DNA from: Pseudodesulfovibrio senegalensis
Lineage (GTDB): Bacteria > Desulfobacterota > Desulfovibrionia > Desulfovibrionales > Desulfovibrionaceae
Length of the DNA stretch: 64,000 nucleotides
Assembly (NCBI RefSeq): GCF_008830225.1
Contig: NZ_WAIE01000005.1
Coordinates: 140,276-204,275 of the forward strand
Direction of reading: 5' to 3'
The notes under the pieces are model-generated. The model did no database searches. It saw only the letters and a program-made list of their open reading frames with translations, and was not told the DNA's origin. This document shows positions 17,674 to 30,205 of the stretch, piece after piece; within the stretch, counting starts at the first letter, position 1, and every line of letters begins with the position of its first letter. Made by a program: the position numbers and the translations under genes.

Positions 17674-18453
17674 CTAGAAAATGTCCGCCATGGAATACAG
17701 GGCGCCGGGCTTCTGCCCCTTGAGCCACTTTGCCGCCCGCAACGCGCCCGAAGCAAATGTCTCCCGGGAATGAGCCCGGTGGGTCACTTCAATACGCTCT
17801 CCCGGCCCGAAGAAATACATGGTGTGGTCACCGACCACATCTCCCCCCCGCAGGGTCTGGACGCCCAGCTCCTTTTGCGGACGCTGGCCGATGATGCCGT
17901 CACGGCAATGGCATTTGACGTCATCGTAATCCCAATCCCGGGCCTCGGCCAAACATTGCGCCAACTTCAGGGCCGTGCCGCTCGGAGCATCTTTTTTCAT
18001 CTTGTGATGAATCTCGGACAGTTCCATATCGTACTCAAGTCCAAGCGCCTGCACCAATTGAGGCAGAACCTTGAGCAGAACATTGACGCCTACGCTCATG
18101 TTGGGGGCCCAGAACAACGGCGTTTCAGCAGCATATTTACCCAAGGTCGCCTGTTGGCCGGCATCCAGCCCCGTGGTGCCGATAACGGCAGGATTGCCAT
18201 GCTTTGCCGCTGCTTCGGCCATGGCGATTGACGCTTCGGGCGCCGTGAAATCAACGATTACGGCACCGGGGCACTGCGGCAAAAGATCGGACAGGGAATC
18301 AGAAACCATGCAACCAAGGTAGTCCAATCCATCGGTTCGACCAGGACGCTCGCAAACGCCTGCCAGGTTGAGAGTTTCATCCCGGTTGGCCATCAAGGCC
18401 AAAGTTGCCCCCATGCGACCGCCTGCTCCCATAATGATCACATCCGTGGTCAT
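17674..18453 (-). CDS. dapB: 4-hydroxy-tetrahydrodipicolinate reductase DapB
   Basis: NAD(P)H-dependent reductase of the diaminopimelate/lysine pathway. 259 residues. N-terminal nucleotide-binding [14 protein letters not shown] (about residues 6-19), [24 protein letters not shown], and the catalytic/substrate motif [20 protein letters not shown] (about residues 145-164). A ribosome site (AAGGAG) precedes the ATG. Last gene of uvrB-channel-ligA-dapB. Confidence 0.95.
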   Translation of the reverse strand: MTTDVIIMGAGGRMGATLALMANRDETLNLAGVCERPGRTDGLDYLGCMVSDSLSDLLPQCPGAVIVDFTAPEASIAMAEAAAKHGNPAVIGTTGLDAGQQATLGKYAAETPLFWAPNMSVGVNVLLKVLPQLVQALGLEYDMELSEIHHKMKKDAPSGTALKLAQCLAEARDWDYDDVKCHCRDGIIGQRPQKELGVQTLRGGDVVGDHTMYFFGPGERIEVTHRAHSRETFASGALRAAKWLKGQKPGALYSMADIF

Positions 18454-18492
18454 GCTACCTGCTCCTTGTATATAAAAATGATGGTGTTTACT

Positions 18493-20544
<2,052 letters not shown>

Positions 20545-21579
20545 TTACATGATATCAAGAATTTTTGTAAGATCACTCTTTCGACCTACAGCCAGCAGCG
20601 TATCGCCGGCGTCGATGACTTCCTTGGGGCCGGGATTGAAAACCATATCGCCGTTCTTCTTCTTGATGGCGATGATTATGAGATTGAAACGGGGCCTGAT
20701 CTTGGAATCGATCAGGTCCTTGCCCACCAATTCCGATCCCGTGGAAACGCTGAGTTCATCCATCTGCAGATCGATACCGCCACGCAAAGCCAACTCGACA
20801 AAGTTGGTGGCTGTTGGACGCAACACGCTCTGAGCCATGCGCACACCGCCAATGAAATGCGGCAACACGACACGGTCTGCCCCGGCAAGTTCCAGACGGG
20901 AAATATGCGACTTATTCCCGGCTCTGGCAATGATGGTCAGGTCCGGATTGAGCTGGCGGGCCGTCAGGGTGACATAAACATTGGCGGCCTCTGAAGAAAG
21001 AGCACTGATGAGTGAGCGGGCAGACTGCAAGCCTACGGCAAGCAGCACCTCGTCACTGGTGGCATCACCCTCCACACACAAAACACCTTCCTGTTCCATG
21101 TTTTCAATTAACTCGAGATCCTGCTCCACCACAACGACGGCATGTCCCTCTCCCATTATCTCCTTGGTCACGATACTACCGATGCGACCATATCCACAGA
21201 CGATGAAGTGATCCTTCAACTTTCCGATTTCCTTCATCATTCTCCGTTTCCCCCACAAGATCTGAAGTCGCCCTTCAACCAGAACCTGGGCAAAGGCGGC
21301 CGCCATGTACAAAAAACTGCCCACACCGCCGATTATCAGAAGCGCCGTAAACATACGTCCGGCTTCCGAGAGCTGGTGGACTTCCTGAAATCCCACAGTG
21401 GAAAGGGTGATGACCACCATATAAAAGGAACTCACAAAGTCCCACTGCTCGATGACCATGAACCCTGCTATCCCGGCAATCACGATCACCAGGCATAAAA
21501 CAGCGCCGAGCAACATGCTCCAATACGTTCCCATGCGGGCACGCATGCTCAGCATTCTCTGATGCACTCCCTTGATCAT
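20545..21579 (-). CDS. two-TM potassium channel with RCK (TrkA-N/TrkA-C) domains
   Basis: 344 residues. Two membrane helices (about 19-43 and 75-97) flank a pore helix and the selectivity filter TLSTVGFQEVH (about residues 58-68; TVGF rather than TVGYG). An RCK N domain follows with Rossmann motif DHFIVCGYGRIGS (about 122-134), then a TrkA-C domain at about residues 255-344. Such channels gate K+ in response to cytoplasmic ligands. AGGAAGG precedes the ATG. It lies 7 bases downstream of uvrB and before ligA. Confidence 0.88.
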   Translation of the reverse strand: MIKGVHQRMLSMRARMGTYWSMLLGAVLCLVIVIAGIAGFMVIEQWDFVSSFYMVVITLSTVGFQEVHQLSEAGRMFTALLIIGGVGSFLYMAAAFAQVLVEGRLQILWGKRRMMKEIGKLKDHFIVCGYGRIGSIVTKEIMGEGHAVVVVEQDLELIENMEQEGVLCVEGDATSDEVLLAVGLQSARSLISALSSEAANVYVTLTARQLNPDLTIIARAGNKSHISRLELAGADRVVLPHFIGGVRMAQSVLRPTATNFVELALRGGIDLQMDELSVSTGSELVGKDLIDSKIRPRFNLIIIAIKKKNGDMVFNPGPKEVIDAGDTLLAVGRKSDLTKILDIM

Positions 21580-21586
21580 TACCTTC

Positions 21587-23587
21587 CTACCCGAGCTTGA
21601 GCAGCCGTTCCCGCAAGGCTGCTACGCTATCCCGCAACGTCGCGGCGCGTTCGAACTCCAGTTCCTTGGCGGCATCACGCATTTCCCGCTCCATACGACG
21701 GATTTCCCGCTCCATCTTCCTTGGATCACCGTCAAATCGAGAAAAATCATCCGCTGCAGCACGAATCATGGCATCGTCAGGCGCACCGGATATGGCAGCA
21801 AGCGGGTTATCCATTTTTTTATGAATAGTCTTGGGTACGATACCATGCTCGCTGTTGTAGGCAAGTTGCCTTTCCCGCCGCCGTCCGGTTTCCTCCATGG
21901 CCTGCGCCATTGAACGCGTCGTCTGATCCGCATACATGACCACACGCGCCTCAGAATTGCGTGCAGCGCGCCCAAAAGTCTGAATGAGCGAACGATTGGA
22001 ACGCAAAAAGCCTTCCTTATCTGCATCCAGAATGGCGACCAGCGAGACCTCAGGAATATCGAGCCCTTCCCGCAACAAATTGATGCCCACCAAAACAAAG
22101 AACTCGCCCTCACGCAGGGCCTGGATAATAGCCATGCGTTCCAGCGTATCGATGTCCGAATGCAGGTACCGCGACGGTACGCCCATCTTGTTCAGATAGT
22201 CGTTGAGGTCCTCGGCCATGCGTTTGGTCAACGTGGTGACCAGCACACGCTCGTCCCTTTCCTGCCGTTTCCTGCATTCCCCGAGCAGGTCGTCAATCTG
22301 ACCGGACACGGGCCGGATATCTATCTCCGGGTCCACGAGACCGGTGGGCCGAATGATCTGTTCCACGACCAGCCCCTGTGAACGATCCAACTCCCACGGG
22401 CCCGGCGTTGCCGAAACAAAAACCGCCTGCCCTATACGCTCCAGAAACTCATCAAAGTCCAGGGGCCGGTTGTCCAAGGCAGATGGCAGGCGAAAACCAA
22501 AATCCACCAATGTGGATTTGCGCGAAAGGTCGCCCTTGTACATGCCGCCCACCTGAGGAATGCTGATATGCGATTCATCCACGAACATGATGAAGTCGTC
22601 CGGAAAATAATCCAGCAGTGTCGCGGGTGGTTCTCCGGCAGAACGTCCGTCCAGATGCCGCGAATAGTTCTCGACACCGTTGCAGTAGCCCAGCTCTTCG
22701 ATGGACTCCAGGTCGAACATGGTACGCTGCTCAAGCCGCTGTGCTTCCACCAGCTTGTTTTGGCCGCGCAAAAAAGCCAGCTGCCCCTGCAACTCGGAAC
22801 GGATGTCATCCATGGCGCGATTCAGATTGTCCCTGTCCGAAACATAATGACTGCCCGGATATATGACAGTCTTGCGCAATGTGCTGCGCACTTCCCCGGT
22901 CAGGGGATTGGCCTCGCACAGTGAATCGATCTCATCCCCGAAAAATTCGATGCGCAACGAGGTCTCCCGGCTGTAGGCAGGAATGATTTCAACCACATCG
23001 CCGCGCACCCGAAACGTGCCGCGATGCAGGTCGTAATCATTGCGCTCGTAATGCACCTCCACCAGCCGTTCGAGCAGAGATTCCATGGAAAGCTGCTGGC
23101 CCTGCTCCACCGGAATAATCATCTTTGCATAGTATTCGGGCGAACCAAGGCCGTAAATACAGGAAACCGAAGCCACGATAAGCACGTCCCGCCGCGTGAG
23201 CAGCGCATGGGTAGCCGCATGCCGAAGCTTGTCGATATCGTCATTGATGGACGAATCCTTCTCAATATAGACATCCGAGTGCGGCAGATAGGCTTCCGGC
23301 TGGTAATAGTCGTAATAACTGACGAAATATTCAACAGCATTGTCCGGAAACAGGTCCCGGAATTCGCTGTATAGCTGCGCTGCAAGCGTCTTGTTCGGAG
23401 CCAGCACAAGCGCGGGGCGATTCAGCTCGGCAATGACGTTGGCCATGGTAAACGTCTTGCCCGATCCGGTTACGCCAAGAAGGACCTGACTCTCGATGCC
23501 CGACTGCAGATTCTCCTTGATCTGCACAATGGCTTCCCCTTGGTCTCCGGCCGGGGAATATGGACTCACCAGATTGAAATCAGGCAT
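21587..23587 (-). CDS. uvrB: excinuclease ABC subunit B (UvrB)
   Basis: Damage-verifying helicase of nucleotide excision repair. 666 residues. Walker [12 protein letters not shown] (about residues 38-48), the beta-hairpin region [13 protein letters not shown] (about 91-103), helicase motifs DESH and [16 protein letters not shown], and the C-terminal UVR motif ([13 protein letters not shown]). The start at 23587 gives [12 protein letters not shown], the typical N-terminus; a GTG 18 bases earlier is possible. First gene of a four-gene minus operon. Confidence 0.96.
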   Translation of the reverse strand: MPDFNLVSPYSPAGDQGEAIVQIKENLQSGIESQVLLGVTGSGKTFTMANVIAELNRPALVLAPNKTLAAQLYSEFRDLFPDNAVEYFVSYYDYYQPEAYLPHSDVYIEKDSSINDDIDKLRHAATHALLTRRDVLIVASVSCIYGLGSPEYYAKMIIPVEQGQQLSMESLLERLVEVHYERNDYDLHRGTFRVRGDVVEIIPAYSRETSLRIEFFGDEIDSLCEANPLTGEVRSTLRKTVIYPGSHYVSDRDNLNRAMDDIRSELQGQLAFLRGQNKLVEAQRLEQRTMFDLESIEELGYCNGVENYSRHLDGRSAGEPPATLLDYFPDDFIMFVDESHISIPQVGGMYKGDLSRKSTLVDFGFRLPSALDNRPLDFDEFLERIGQAVFVSATPGPWELDRSQGLVVEQIIRPTGLVDPEIDIRPVSGQIDDLLGECRKRQERDERVLVTTLTKRMAEDLNDYLNKMGVPSRYLHSDIDTLERMAIIQALREGEFFVLVGINLLREGLDIPEVSLVAILDADKEGFLRSNRSLIQTFGRAARNSEARVVMYADQTTRSMAQAMEETGRRRERQLAYNSEHGIVPKTIHKKMDNPLAAISGAPDDAMIRAAADDFSRFDGDPRKMEREIRRMEREMRDAAKELEFERAATLRDSVAALRERLLKLG

Positions 23588-23607
23588 TATTACAAGACCT
23601 TGCACCC

Positions 23608-23636
23608 TTGTGTCCGAGCTTTTTTTACCGTATGGT
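23608..23636 (+). promoter_or_regulatory. possible promoter of the 23674 gene
   Basis: TTGTGT (23608-23613) and TATGGT (23631-23636) separated by 17 bases, about 40 bases before the start codon, in the divergent spacer with uvrB. Confidence 0.4.
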
Positions 23637-23673
23637 CAACAACGGAACAATCAACACTTCTGTGGAGTCTTTC

Positions 23674-24150
23674 ATGAATATCAGCATCACACCGCCTCTG
23701 AGCACGCCGCCCATCCCGCGGGCCAACGTTATCTCCTTTACCATCAAGGCCTTCAAAGGAAGGCGCAATGTTGAAGTGCACCTTTTCCGATCCGCATGGG
23801 ACCCGAATGAAGAAAACTCCCTTGATTGGGACAGCCTGCTGGGCGCCCCCATCGAACCGGAACGGAACGACCCGTCCGGAAGCCGTAAAATCGTTCTCGA
23901 GGCGTTCACCGACCAAGAACGCGACTCCATAATCAACTACCTGAAAGACCAGTATTCCACAAGAATTACAAGTATCCATTCGATGTCCATGGATTATCCG
24001 ATTCCGCTCGGACTTCCGGCCCTGTCAGATGCTCAGGAAGGCAAAAACATCGGATTCATTGATTTTGCCAAAATCCCGAGCTATCCGTTGGAAATCCCCA
24101 TCAAGGGACTCTACGACCTCAGCCAGCACAAGCCTATTGTCGACGGATAG
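23674..24150 (+). CDS. protein of unknown function
   Basis: 158 residues, soluble, no signal peptide or membrane helix. I do not recognise a family. It is rich in Pro near the N-terminus (PPLSTPPIPRANV) and ends in a Pro/Ile stretch. GGAG lies 7 bases before the ATG at 23674; longer starts lack a ribosome site. It is divergent from uvrB and ends at a bidirectional terminator. Confidence 0.65.
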   Translation: MNISITPPLSTPPIPRANVISFTIKAFKGRRNVEVHLFRSAWDPNEENSLDWDSLLGAPIEPERNDPSGSRKIVLEAFTDQERDSIINYLKDQYSTRITSIHSMSMDYPIPLGLPALSDAQEGKNIGFIDFAKIPSYPLEIPIKGLYDLSQHKPIVDG

Positions 24151-24170
24151 TTACGGTTACAAAAAACCAT

Positions 24171-24198
24171 AAAGGCCGCCCTTGGGCGGCCTTTATTT
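24171..24198. terminator. bidirectional terminator
   Basis: An 11-bp perfect stem (AAAGGCCGCCC with GGGCGGCCTTT) with a 2-base loop, A-rich before and T-rich after, between converging genes. Confidence 0.85.
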
Positions 24199-24215
24199 TA
24201 CTTCTGACGATCTTC

Positions 24216-25220
24216 CTATTGCCCGTCTTCATCGGGCATCAACATTTTCTGCAAAGTCTGGGCTGCGGCTCCGGGGTCAACACTCACACCGCCGGAAACC
24301 GTTGTCTTGGTCTTTTTGGTGGTGATGCCGCCGTTGGAAACCTTGGTACTGCTGTGCGAGCTGGAGGACTTCCAGGTCTTGCCCACCGAAGGCAATGCCG
24401 AGGCCGCGCCCACTGCCGCCCCGCTCAGAGAGCGGGCATTCAACTCCATGCCGTCGGGTGTCGCGGTCTGCATGTTGGCCTGCTGCATGGTGGCGGGATC
24501 AAGGATGGTCCAATGTTCATCCCCGGCGCGCAGGGCCTCTCCGTTGACGGTCTTGGAAACGTCGCCACGGGAAATGACCAGTGTAAAAGGACGATGCCAA
24601 CCGTCCGCCCGGGAAAACGCATGCAACGGAGTAATGGTAAACAGGATGCCGGTTCCCGGGCTGGTCCAGTTGCTCGAATCGCCGGAAGGTTCCTTTTCCA
24701 GCACGCGGCTGATGACCTGCCTGTCAAACGTGGACAGGGTCATAAGGGTCGGCAACCCATTGGAATCCACTGCCGCGGCAGAGCCGGCAACGGGCACAAG
24801 ACGCACGGAAACTGCGGAGGGAGTCAGAAGATACGCCTCGCCGCTCTGTTCCTGCGCCTGCATGGAGTTCACGCCGTTCATGATGCCCATGGACGTGTTG
24901 CCGAAGAAATCAGCATCCTGAACACCACGGCTCACGGCGGTCATCATGACCTTGTCCTGTTGGTACTTACGTTTGATGATGATGTCCTGCTGCTGGTAGT
25001 CCGGCATCTTCAAGGTAATGATGTGATCACGGTTGCGTTCCAGCGAAACCGAAGACGGCGTCTTGCCCACAAGATTGCCGTCCGCATACAGATCCGCCCC
25101 CATGGGGTTGGATGAAATCGGAATATCCTGCGTATAGACTTGCGGTTGACAACCGGCCACGGCCGCTATCATCCCCGCAAACAGAAGCACAAGCACCCGA
25201 CGAGAAAGAATCCCCTGCAT
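24216..25220 (-). CDS. lipoprotein with PEGA domain
   Basis: 334 residues. Signal peptide with lipobox VAGC (Cys about residue 22), so it is attached to a membrane by lipid. Residues about 32-75 form a PEGA domain (ISSNPMGADLYADGNLVGKTPSSVSLERN), a small beta fold found in surface lipoproteins. The rest is unrecognised; it contains a Ser/Thr/Lys-rich low-complexity stretch near residue 290. The ATG at 25220 follows GGAAG. It lies downstream of aat on the same strand without a clear terminator between them. Confidence 0.72.
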   Translation of the reverse strand: MQGILSRRVLVLLFAGMIAAVAGCQPQVYTQDIPISSNPMGADLYADGNLVGKTPSSVSLERNRDHIITLKMPDYQQQDIIIKRKYQQDKVMMTAVSRGVQDADFFGNTSMGIMNGVNSMQAQEQSGEAYLLTPSAVSVRLVPVAGSAAAVDSNGLPTLMTLSTFDRQVISRVLEKEPSGDSSNWTSPGTGILFTITPLHAFSRADGWHRPFTLVISRGDVSKTVNGEALRAGDEHWTILDPATMQQANMQTATPDGMELNARSLSGAAVGAASALPSVGKTWKSSSSHSSTKVSNGGITTKKTKTTVSGGVSVDPGAAAQTLQKMLMPDEDGQ

Positions 25221-25315
25221 TTCCCACTTCCTTGTTCTATTTGGTATAACTATCGAATTCCACCCAAAAACATATTCACAATAAACACACACCACAGGTG
25301 CCGGCAAGCCGCCCG

Positions 25316-25999
25316 TTAAACGCAATTCCAGCATCCGGGAGGCTCGGCGGCCTGTGCCGCGTCCCGCAGCAACTCCAAGAAACGCGGACGGTTCATCTCC
25401 TGCGCGCCAAAACGCAACAGATGTTTGGTGGTCTGCTGGCAGTCGATGAGTGCAAAACCGAACCCCTGCAGCCGTCGAACAAGATGCACGAAAGCGACCT
25501 TGGAAGCGTCCGGCTCGCAAAAGAACATGGACTCGCCGAAAAAAGCCCGGCCGAGGGATACGCCATACAGCCCGCCGACAAGCCGACCATCGCGCCACGA
25601 TTCCACGCTGTGTGCAAATCCGGCCGCATGAAGACGTATATATGCGTCCATCATCTCCGGGACTATCCACGTGCCGTCCTGATCGGGACGGGGGGTGCAG
25701 GCACAGGACCGAATCACCCCGTGAAAATCCTGATCAAAGGTCACGGAAAACCGCCCGGAATTCACGACCCGACGCAGGCTTTTGGAAACATGCAGGTGGT
25801 CGGGAATCAGGACAAGGCGAGGGTCGGTAGACCACCACAGAATCGGGGAGTCTTCGGCATACCATGGGAAAATTCCGTTGGCATAGGCTGCCAGAAGACG
25901 CGGCACCGACAAATCCCCCCCAACAGCCAGCAAGCCATCGGGTTCGGCCTCTTCCGGATCCGGGAAAATCGGAGATTCAAACAACCTGTATATTGCCAT
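25316..25999 (-). CDS. aat: leucyl/phenylalanyl-tRNA--protein transferase Aat
   Basis: Adds Leu or Phe to the N-terminus of proteins starting with Lys or Arg, creating N-degrons. 227 residues with the family signature: FPDPEEAEPDGLLAVGGDLS, YANGIFPWY (about residues 39-47), WWSTDPRLVL, SVESWRDGRLVGGLYGVSLG, and GESMFF (about 150). It lies just downstream of clpS-clpA. This is functionally apt, because ClpS recognises the Leu/Phe N-degrons that Aat makes and passes them to ClpA. Confidence 0.94.
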   Translation of the reverse strand: MAIYRLFESPIFPDPEEAEPDGLLAVGGDLSVPRLLAAYANGIFPWYAEDSPILWWSTDPRLVLIPDHLHVSKSLRRVVNSGRFSVTFDQDFHGVIRSCACTPRPDQDGTWIVPEMMDAYIRLHAAGFAHSVESWRDGRLVGGLYGVSLGRAFFGESMFFCEPDASKVAFVHLVRRLQGFGFALIDCQQTTKHLLRFGAQEMNRPRFLELLRDAAQAAEPPGCWNCV

Positions 26000-26074
26000 G
26001 CCACCCAAAAAAAACGTGTTGCAAAAAAACGGGGCAACCCCAAAGGATCGCCCCGCAATATTTACTGATCAAGT

Positions 26075-28414
26075 TCAACCAGTCTTGCCCTTGGACCGCC
26101 GCTTGAACGTGAAGACAAACTCGCCCGAAGGTCCCACGGCCGGGATCTCGCCAGGGACATCTTCGGTTCCCGCCACATCCGCAACGGCCACGCCGCCCCG
26201 CATGAGGCTGCCGAACAACAGCTCGTCGGCAATGGCATCCTTGATCTCGGTCTGTATGACACGCCCCATGGGTCGCGCCCCAAACGCCGGATCATGCCCC
26301 ATCTCGGCAAGACGGGAACGGGCTGCGGCAGTCAACTCCACGGACACCCGGCGCTCGGCAAGCTGCTCGTTGAGTTCGTTTATGAACTTGTCCACAATCA
26401 TTTCCATGACCTCCGAAGAGAGCGAACCGAACGGCACGATCGCGTCGAGCCTATTGCGGAACTCGGGGCTGAACAGCTTTTCTATGGCCTTGAGGGCTCC
26501 GTCCTTGCGGTCGTCGTCCTCGTCGCGTTTGAAGCCGATGTTGCCCTTGGACATTTCCCGTGCCCCGGCATTGGAAGTCATGAGGAGAATGACGTGGCGG
26601 AAATCCGCCTTGCGGCCGTTGTTGTCCGTGAGCGTGGCATAATCCATGACCTGAAGCAGAATATTGAACACATCCGGATGCGCCTTTTCAATCTCGTCGA
26701 AGAGAACCACGCAATGCGGCTGCTTGCGCACGCCTTCGGTCAAAAGGCCGCCCTGATCAAATCCCACGTACCCCGGAGGCGCACCGATAAGGCGGGCCAC
26801 CGCGTGCTTTTCCATGTATTCGCTCATGTCGAACCGCAAAAATCCGATACCGAGCTTGGAAGACAACTGGCGGGCCAGTTCGGTTTTGCCCACGCCCGTG
26901 GGACCGGTCAGCAGGAAACTGCCCACCGGACGCCCCGCCTGCTTCATGCCGGCTCGGGAACGCTTGATGGCCCCGGTCAGGGCGTGTACGGCGTCGTCCT
27001 GACCAAAAACCACGCCTTTGAGCTGATCCTCAAGTCCCTGCAAACGACTCTTGTCCGACACAGTCAGACGCCGGGCCGGTATGCGGGCCATGCGCGCAAC
27101 CACTCGTTCGATATCCTGAACCGTGATCCTGTCCTTCTTGCGGGGACGCCCGGAGAGCCGGTACTGAGCTCCGGCCTCGTCCATGACGTCAATGGCCTTG
27201 TCCGGCAGAAAGCGGTCATTGATGTGCCGGGACGAAAGCTCGGCAGCGGCCTTGAGCGCGTAATGCGTGTAGGAAACGCCGTGGAACTCCTCGTAGTGCG
27301 GACTCAGCCCCTTGAGAATATCCACGGTCTCGTCAACGCTCGGCTCAGGCAGGTCGATTTTCTGGAACCGACGCGAAAGCGCCCGATCCTTTTCAAAATG
27401 ATTCTTGTATTCCTCGTAAGTGGTGGAACCGATGCAACGAAGCTCCCCTGCTGCCAGGAACGGCTTGAGGATATTGGAAGCATCCATGCTGCCCCCGCTC
27501 ACGGAACCGGCCCCGACGATGGTATGAATCTCGTCAATGAACAGAATGGCATCGTCATGATGCTTCAGCTGTGCCAGAACCCCCTTGAGCCGAGCCTCGA
27601 AATCGCCACGGTATTTGGTCCCCGCCAGCAAAGCGCCCATGTCCAGAGAATAAACGGTCATTCCATGAAAACTCTGCGGCACGCGGCGTTCCACTATCTG
27701 CAACGCCAACCCTTCGGCCATGGCGGTCTTGCCCACACCGGGGTCGCCCACGAAAATGGGATTATTCTTGCGGCGGCGGGCCAACACCTGAACCGTGCGC
27801 TCAAGCTCGCGCTCCCGACCAATCAACGGGTCAACCAGCCCCTTTTTCGCACGTTCAGTCAGATTGACTGTGTATTCTTCGAGAGGGCTCTTTTTCTCGC
27901 CCGGCCGAGAGGATGGAGCCTCGCGAATCGGCTTTTCCTCGTCCTCACGCGAAGAATCCATGCCCCAATTCGAGGATTCACGCATTCCGTGTGAGATATG
28001 ATCCAGAACGTCCAGACGGGAGACGTCGTGGGTCTTCAGAAAATATACGGCATAGGAATCCTCTTCGTCGAACATGGCCGCAAGAACATCGCCTACCTCG
28101 ACAATATCCTTGCCGGCGGCCTTTTTCTGCCACACGGCACGCTGCAATACCCGCCGAACACCAAGAGTCTGTATGACCTCGGTCTCAGTCCCTTCAGGCA
28201 AAGCTTCCATGTTGTCCCGAAAGAACGCCCCAAGCTGATCATGCAGCCTGACCACTTCCACACCGCAGGAGGCAAGAATCTCCCGGCCATTTTCCTCGCG
28301 TGAAATGGAATACAGGAGGTGTTCGAGCGTGAGAAACTCATGATTCCTACGCTTGACCTCGTTGACGGCATCTGTCAACGCACTCTCAAGTCCTTTGCTG
28401 AGCATCGTCATCAT
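26075..28414 (-). CDS. clpA: ATP-dependent Clp protease ATPase subunit ClpA
   Basis: AAA+ unfoldase that feeds substrates to ClpP. 779 residues: N-domain (about 1-145), first ATPase domain with [20 protein letters not shown] (about 218-237), and second with [16 protein letters not shown] (about 504-519) and sensor motifs. No ClpB-type long middle coiled coil. The start overlaps the clpS stop (ATGA); an ATG nine bases later is also possible. It lies between clpS and aat, a complete N-end-rule module. Confidence 0.95.
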   Translation of the reverse strand: MMTMLSKGLESALTDAVNEVKRRNHEFLTLEHLLYSISREENGREILASCGVEVVRLHDQLGAFFRDNMEALPEGTETEVIQTLGVRRVLQRAVWQKKAAGKDIVEVGDVLAAMFDEEDSYAVYFLKTHDVSRLDVLDHISHGMRESSNWGMDSSREDEEKPIREAPSSRPGEKKSPLEEYTVNLTERAKKGLVDPLIGRERELERTVQVLARRRKNNPIFVGDPGVGKTAMAEGLALQIVERRVPQSFHGMTVYSLDMGALLAGTKYRGDFEARLKGVLAQLKHHDDAILFIDEIHTIVGAGSVSGGSMDASNILKPFLAAGELRCIGSTTYEEYKNHFEKDRALSRRFQKIDLPEPSVDETVDILKGLSPHYEEFHGVSYTHYALKAAAELSSRHINDRFLPDKAIDVMDEAGAQYRLSGRPRKKDRITVQDIERVVARMARIPARRLTVSDKSRLQGLEDQLKGVVFGQDDAVHALTGAIKRSRAGMKQAGRPVGSFLLTGPTGVGKTELARQLSSKLGIGFLRFDMSEYMEKHAVARLIGAPPGYVGFDQGGLLTEGVRKQPHCVVLFDEIEKAHPDVFNILLQVMDYATLTDNNGRKADFRHVILLMTSNAGAREMSKGNIGFKRDEDDDRKDGALKAIEKLFSPEFRNRLDAIVPFGSLSSEVMEMIVDKFINELNEQLAERRVSVELTAAARSRLAEMGHDPAFGARPMGRVIQTEIKDAIADELLFGSLMRGGVAVADVAGTEDVPGEIPAVGPSGEFVFTFKRRSKGKTG

Positions 28415-28725
28415 TCACCTTCCATCGTGCATCTGAGCGGATATCCCGCACTTTTCGCCAGTCGATGGACCATGTCCACCTTGGTTTCCGCCACTTCGGC
28501 GGTGTAAAGGCCGCATACACCCACGCCTTCATTGTGGATCTGCAGCATGATGATGGTGGCTTCCGTTTCGCTTTTCCTGAACACCCTCACAAGTACCTCC
28601 ACCACAAAATCCATGGTGGTATAATCATCGTTGTGAAGCAGGACGCGGTATTTTTTCGGTTCCCGCACTTCATGTTCGTCCAGAAGTTCGGACTCGTACT
28701 GGTCACCGATATTTGGTTCGCTCAT
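28411..28725 (-). CDS. clpS: ATP-dependent Clp protease adaptor ClpS
   Basis: 104-residue adaptor that binds N-terminal Leu, Phe, Tyr or Trp and delivers the protein to ClpA. It contains the conserved HNDDYTTMDFVVEVL (about residues 33-47, including the N-degron pocket Asn and Asp) and GVCGLYTAEVAETKVD. GGAG lies 10 bases upstream. It has its own promoter and heads clpS-clpA-aat. Confidence 0.95.
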   Translation of the reverse strand: MSEPNIGDQYESELLDEHEVREPKKYRVLLHNDDYTTMDFVVEVLVRVFRKSETEATIIMLQIHNEGVGVCGLYTAEVAETKVDMVHRLAKSAGYPLRCTMEGE

Positions 28726-28764
28726 GTGTTCGACTCCAACAAGTCCTTGTTTGCCCTAATTCGC

Positions 28765-28793
28765 AATATAAGATTGATTACTACGCATGTCGA
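28765..28793 (-). promoter_or_regulatory. sigma-70-type promoter of clpS-clpA-aat
   Basis: On the minus strand, TCGACA and TATATT are separated by 17 bases (28788-28793 and 28765-28770). The predicted start site is about 30 bases before the clpS ATG. Confidence 0.55.
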
Positions 28794-28809
28794 GAGGCTA
28801 CGGCGACAA

Positions 28810-29397
28810 TTAGTCCGCACGGTCCTCAAAACGCTGCCGCTCGTCATCGGAAAAAATGAAATCCTCTCTCTCGGGCAAGCCGTTGGCGGTCCGGAATGCA
28901 CGATTCAAGGCATGATAGGATGAGGTGGAGGCATCGGCCGGATCAAAACCCAACTTGTGCGCACATTCGTCAGCCCTACCGCCTTCTACTTCCATGAACT
29001 TCCCAAACGGCAAAAGGTCCAAACACACGGTGCAGTCTGCGAAAGCCCACTTCTCTCGCACCTTGTGGTAGGCAAAACAGTGCCTATACCCCAAAGCCTC
29101 AAGCCCGGCACGCAAAACCTCAAAATCCCCGACCGTGGTCTCCAATTCTTCACGAACCTTTGCGTTCTCAGACAAGCCCCCCCTTTGCACGGGATGTTTA
29201 ACTGTCAATACGGCCTGTCCCTGCCTGCGCCGCAGGCGCAACAAAATCCCCTGAGCCCTGAGAGAGCGTTCTTCATCGTCAAAAACAAGATTCTCCTCGA
29301 AATATCGGCCAAGGCGTTGAGCACCATGTTCCGCCAACACATCCCGCAAGTGCTCATGGTCCACATCACAAAATTTCAACTCGACTTCCAATGACAT
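28810..29397 (-). CDS. CYTH-domain protein (class IV adenylate cyclase / thiamine-triphosphatase-like)
   Basis: 195-residue CYTH enzyme, a family acting on triphosphates (adenylate cyclase CyaB, thiamine triphosphatase, tripolyphosphatase). The diagnostic ExExK motif is EVELK at residues 4-8; downstream are RLRRRQGQAVLTVKHP (about 55-70), LETTVGDFEVLRAGLEALGY and EVEGG. Which triphosphate is used cannot be told from sequence. The ATG at 29397 has GGAG 7 bases upstream. Divergent from crcB with almost no spacer. Confidence 0.85.
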   Translation of the reverse strand: MSLEVELKFCDVDHEHLRDVLAEHGAQRLGRYFEENLVFDDEERSLRAQGILLRLRRRQGQAVLTVKHPVQRGGLSENAKVREELETTVGDFEVLRAGLEALGYRHCFAYHKVREKWAFADCTVCLDLLPFGKFMEVEGGRADECAHKLGFDPADASTSSYHALNRAFRTANGLPEREDFIFSDDERQRFEDRAD

Positions 29398-29445
29398 TTG
29401 CAATCTCCGTCAAGGTTGCTCATACTGCGTTCGAGGCAATCGATC

Positions 29446-29823
29446 ATGTTGAAAAAAATACTTCTTCTTTCCCTGGGCGGCGCATGCGGAACATTGTGCC
29501 GCTATTGGTTGTCCGGCGTGGCGCAGCGCCTAGCCGGAACGGCTTTTCCCTTCGGCACCATGGCAGTCAACATGCTCGGCTGTTTCCTGTTCGGCGCAGT
29601 CTGGGGCTTTCTGGAAAATCGTCTCGGATTCGGGGGTGATCTGCGCATCCTGATACTTTCCGGCTTCATGGGCGCATTCACGACCTTCTCAACATATATG
29701 TTTGAATCCGCCAATCTGCTGAAATTCGGCCAATATGCACAAGCGGTTCTCAATATAACCGGCCAGAGCCTGCTCGGCCTAACGCTGGTATTCACAGGCA
29801 TAGCGCTCGGACGTATATTGTAA
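29446..29823 (+). CDS. crcB: fluoride ion channel CrcB (Fluc)
   Basis: 125-residue inner-membrane protein with four membrane helices that dimerises to export fluoride. Typical motifs: GGACGTLCRYWLSG (about residues 9-22), FPFGTMAVNMLGCFLFG (about 33-49) with the channel Asn, and GFMGAFTTFSTYMFE (about 71-85). GAGG lies 10 bases before the ATG at 29446. I looked for a fluoride riboswitch upstream and see none. Followed by a DUF190 gene on the same strand. Confidence 0.92.
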   Translation: MLKKILLLSLGGACGTLCRYWLSGVAQRLAGTAFPFGTMAVNMLGCFLFGAVWGFLENRLGFGGDLRILILSGFMGAFTTFSTYMFESANLLKFGQYAQAVLNITGQSLLGLTLVFTGIALGRIL

Positions 29824-29866
29824 TTGAAATGAAAACAGCCAACAAGGCCGCAAATGGAGGACTTTC

Positions 29867-30205
29867 ATGCAGATTCCCAAAAATGCGCAACGCTTGCGAA
29901 TATTCATCGGCGAGACTGACCGGCATCAGGGACGGCTGCTTTCGGAAGTGATCGTTGAAACCGCCAGAAAAGATGGATTGGCAGGGGCCACGGTTCTGCG
30001 CGGAATCATGGGCTACGGTGCCAACAGCCGCGTTCACACCAACAAAATCCTTCGGCTTTCGGAAGATATGCCCATAGTCGTAGAAATCGTGGACGCCAAA
30101 GAAAAAATCGATACCTTCCTACCGCAACTGGATGATCTGATTCAAGAGGGTCTTGTCACAAGGGAAGATGTCCACGTCATCATGTACCGACACAACGGCG
30201 GCTAG
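29867..30205 (+). CDS. DUF190 family protein
   Basis: 112-residue small soluble alpha/beta protein of the DUF190 family: [35 protein letters not shown] (about residues 38-52) and DVHVIMYR at the end. DUF190 genes commonly neighbour crcB, so a role in fluoride response is likely, but the function is not established. GGAGG lies 8 bases upstream. Its stop overlaps that of the convergent cheB by a few bases. Confidence 0.88.
   Translation: MQIPKNAQRLRIFIGETDRHQGRLLSEVIVETARKDGLAGATVLRGIMGYGANSRVHTNKILRLSEDMPIVVEIVDAKEKIDTFLPQLDDLIQEGLVTREDVHVIMYRHNGG

Noticed and set aside
29398..29445. Fluoride riboswitch before crcB
   Set aside because: The sequence is too short and lacks the conserved core; most of it is the CYTH gene's upstream region.
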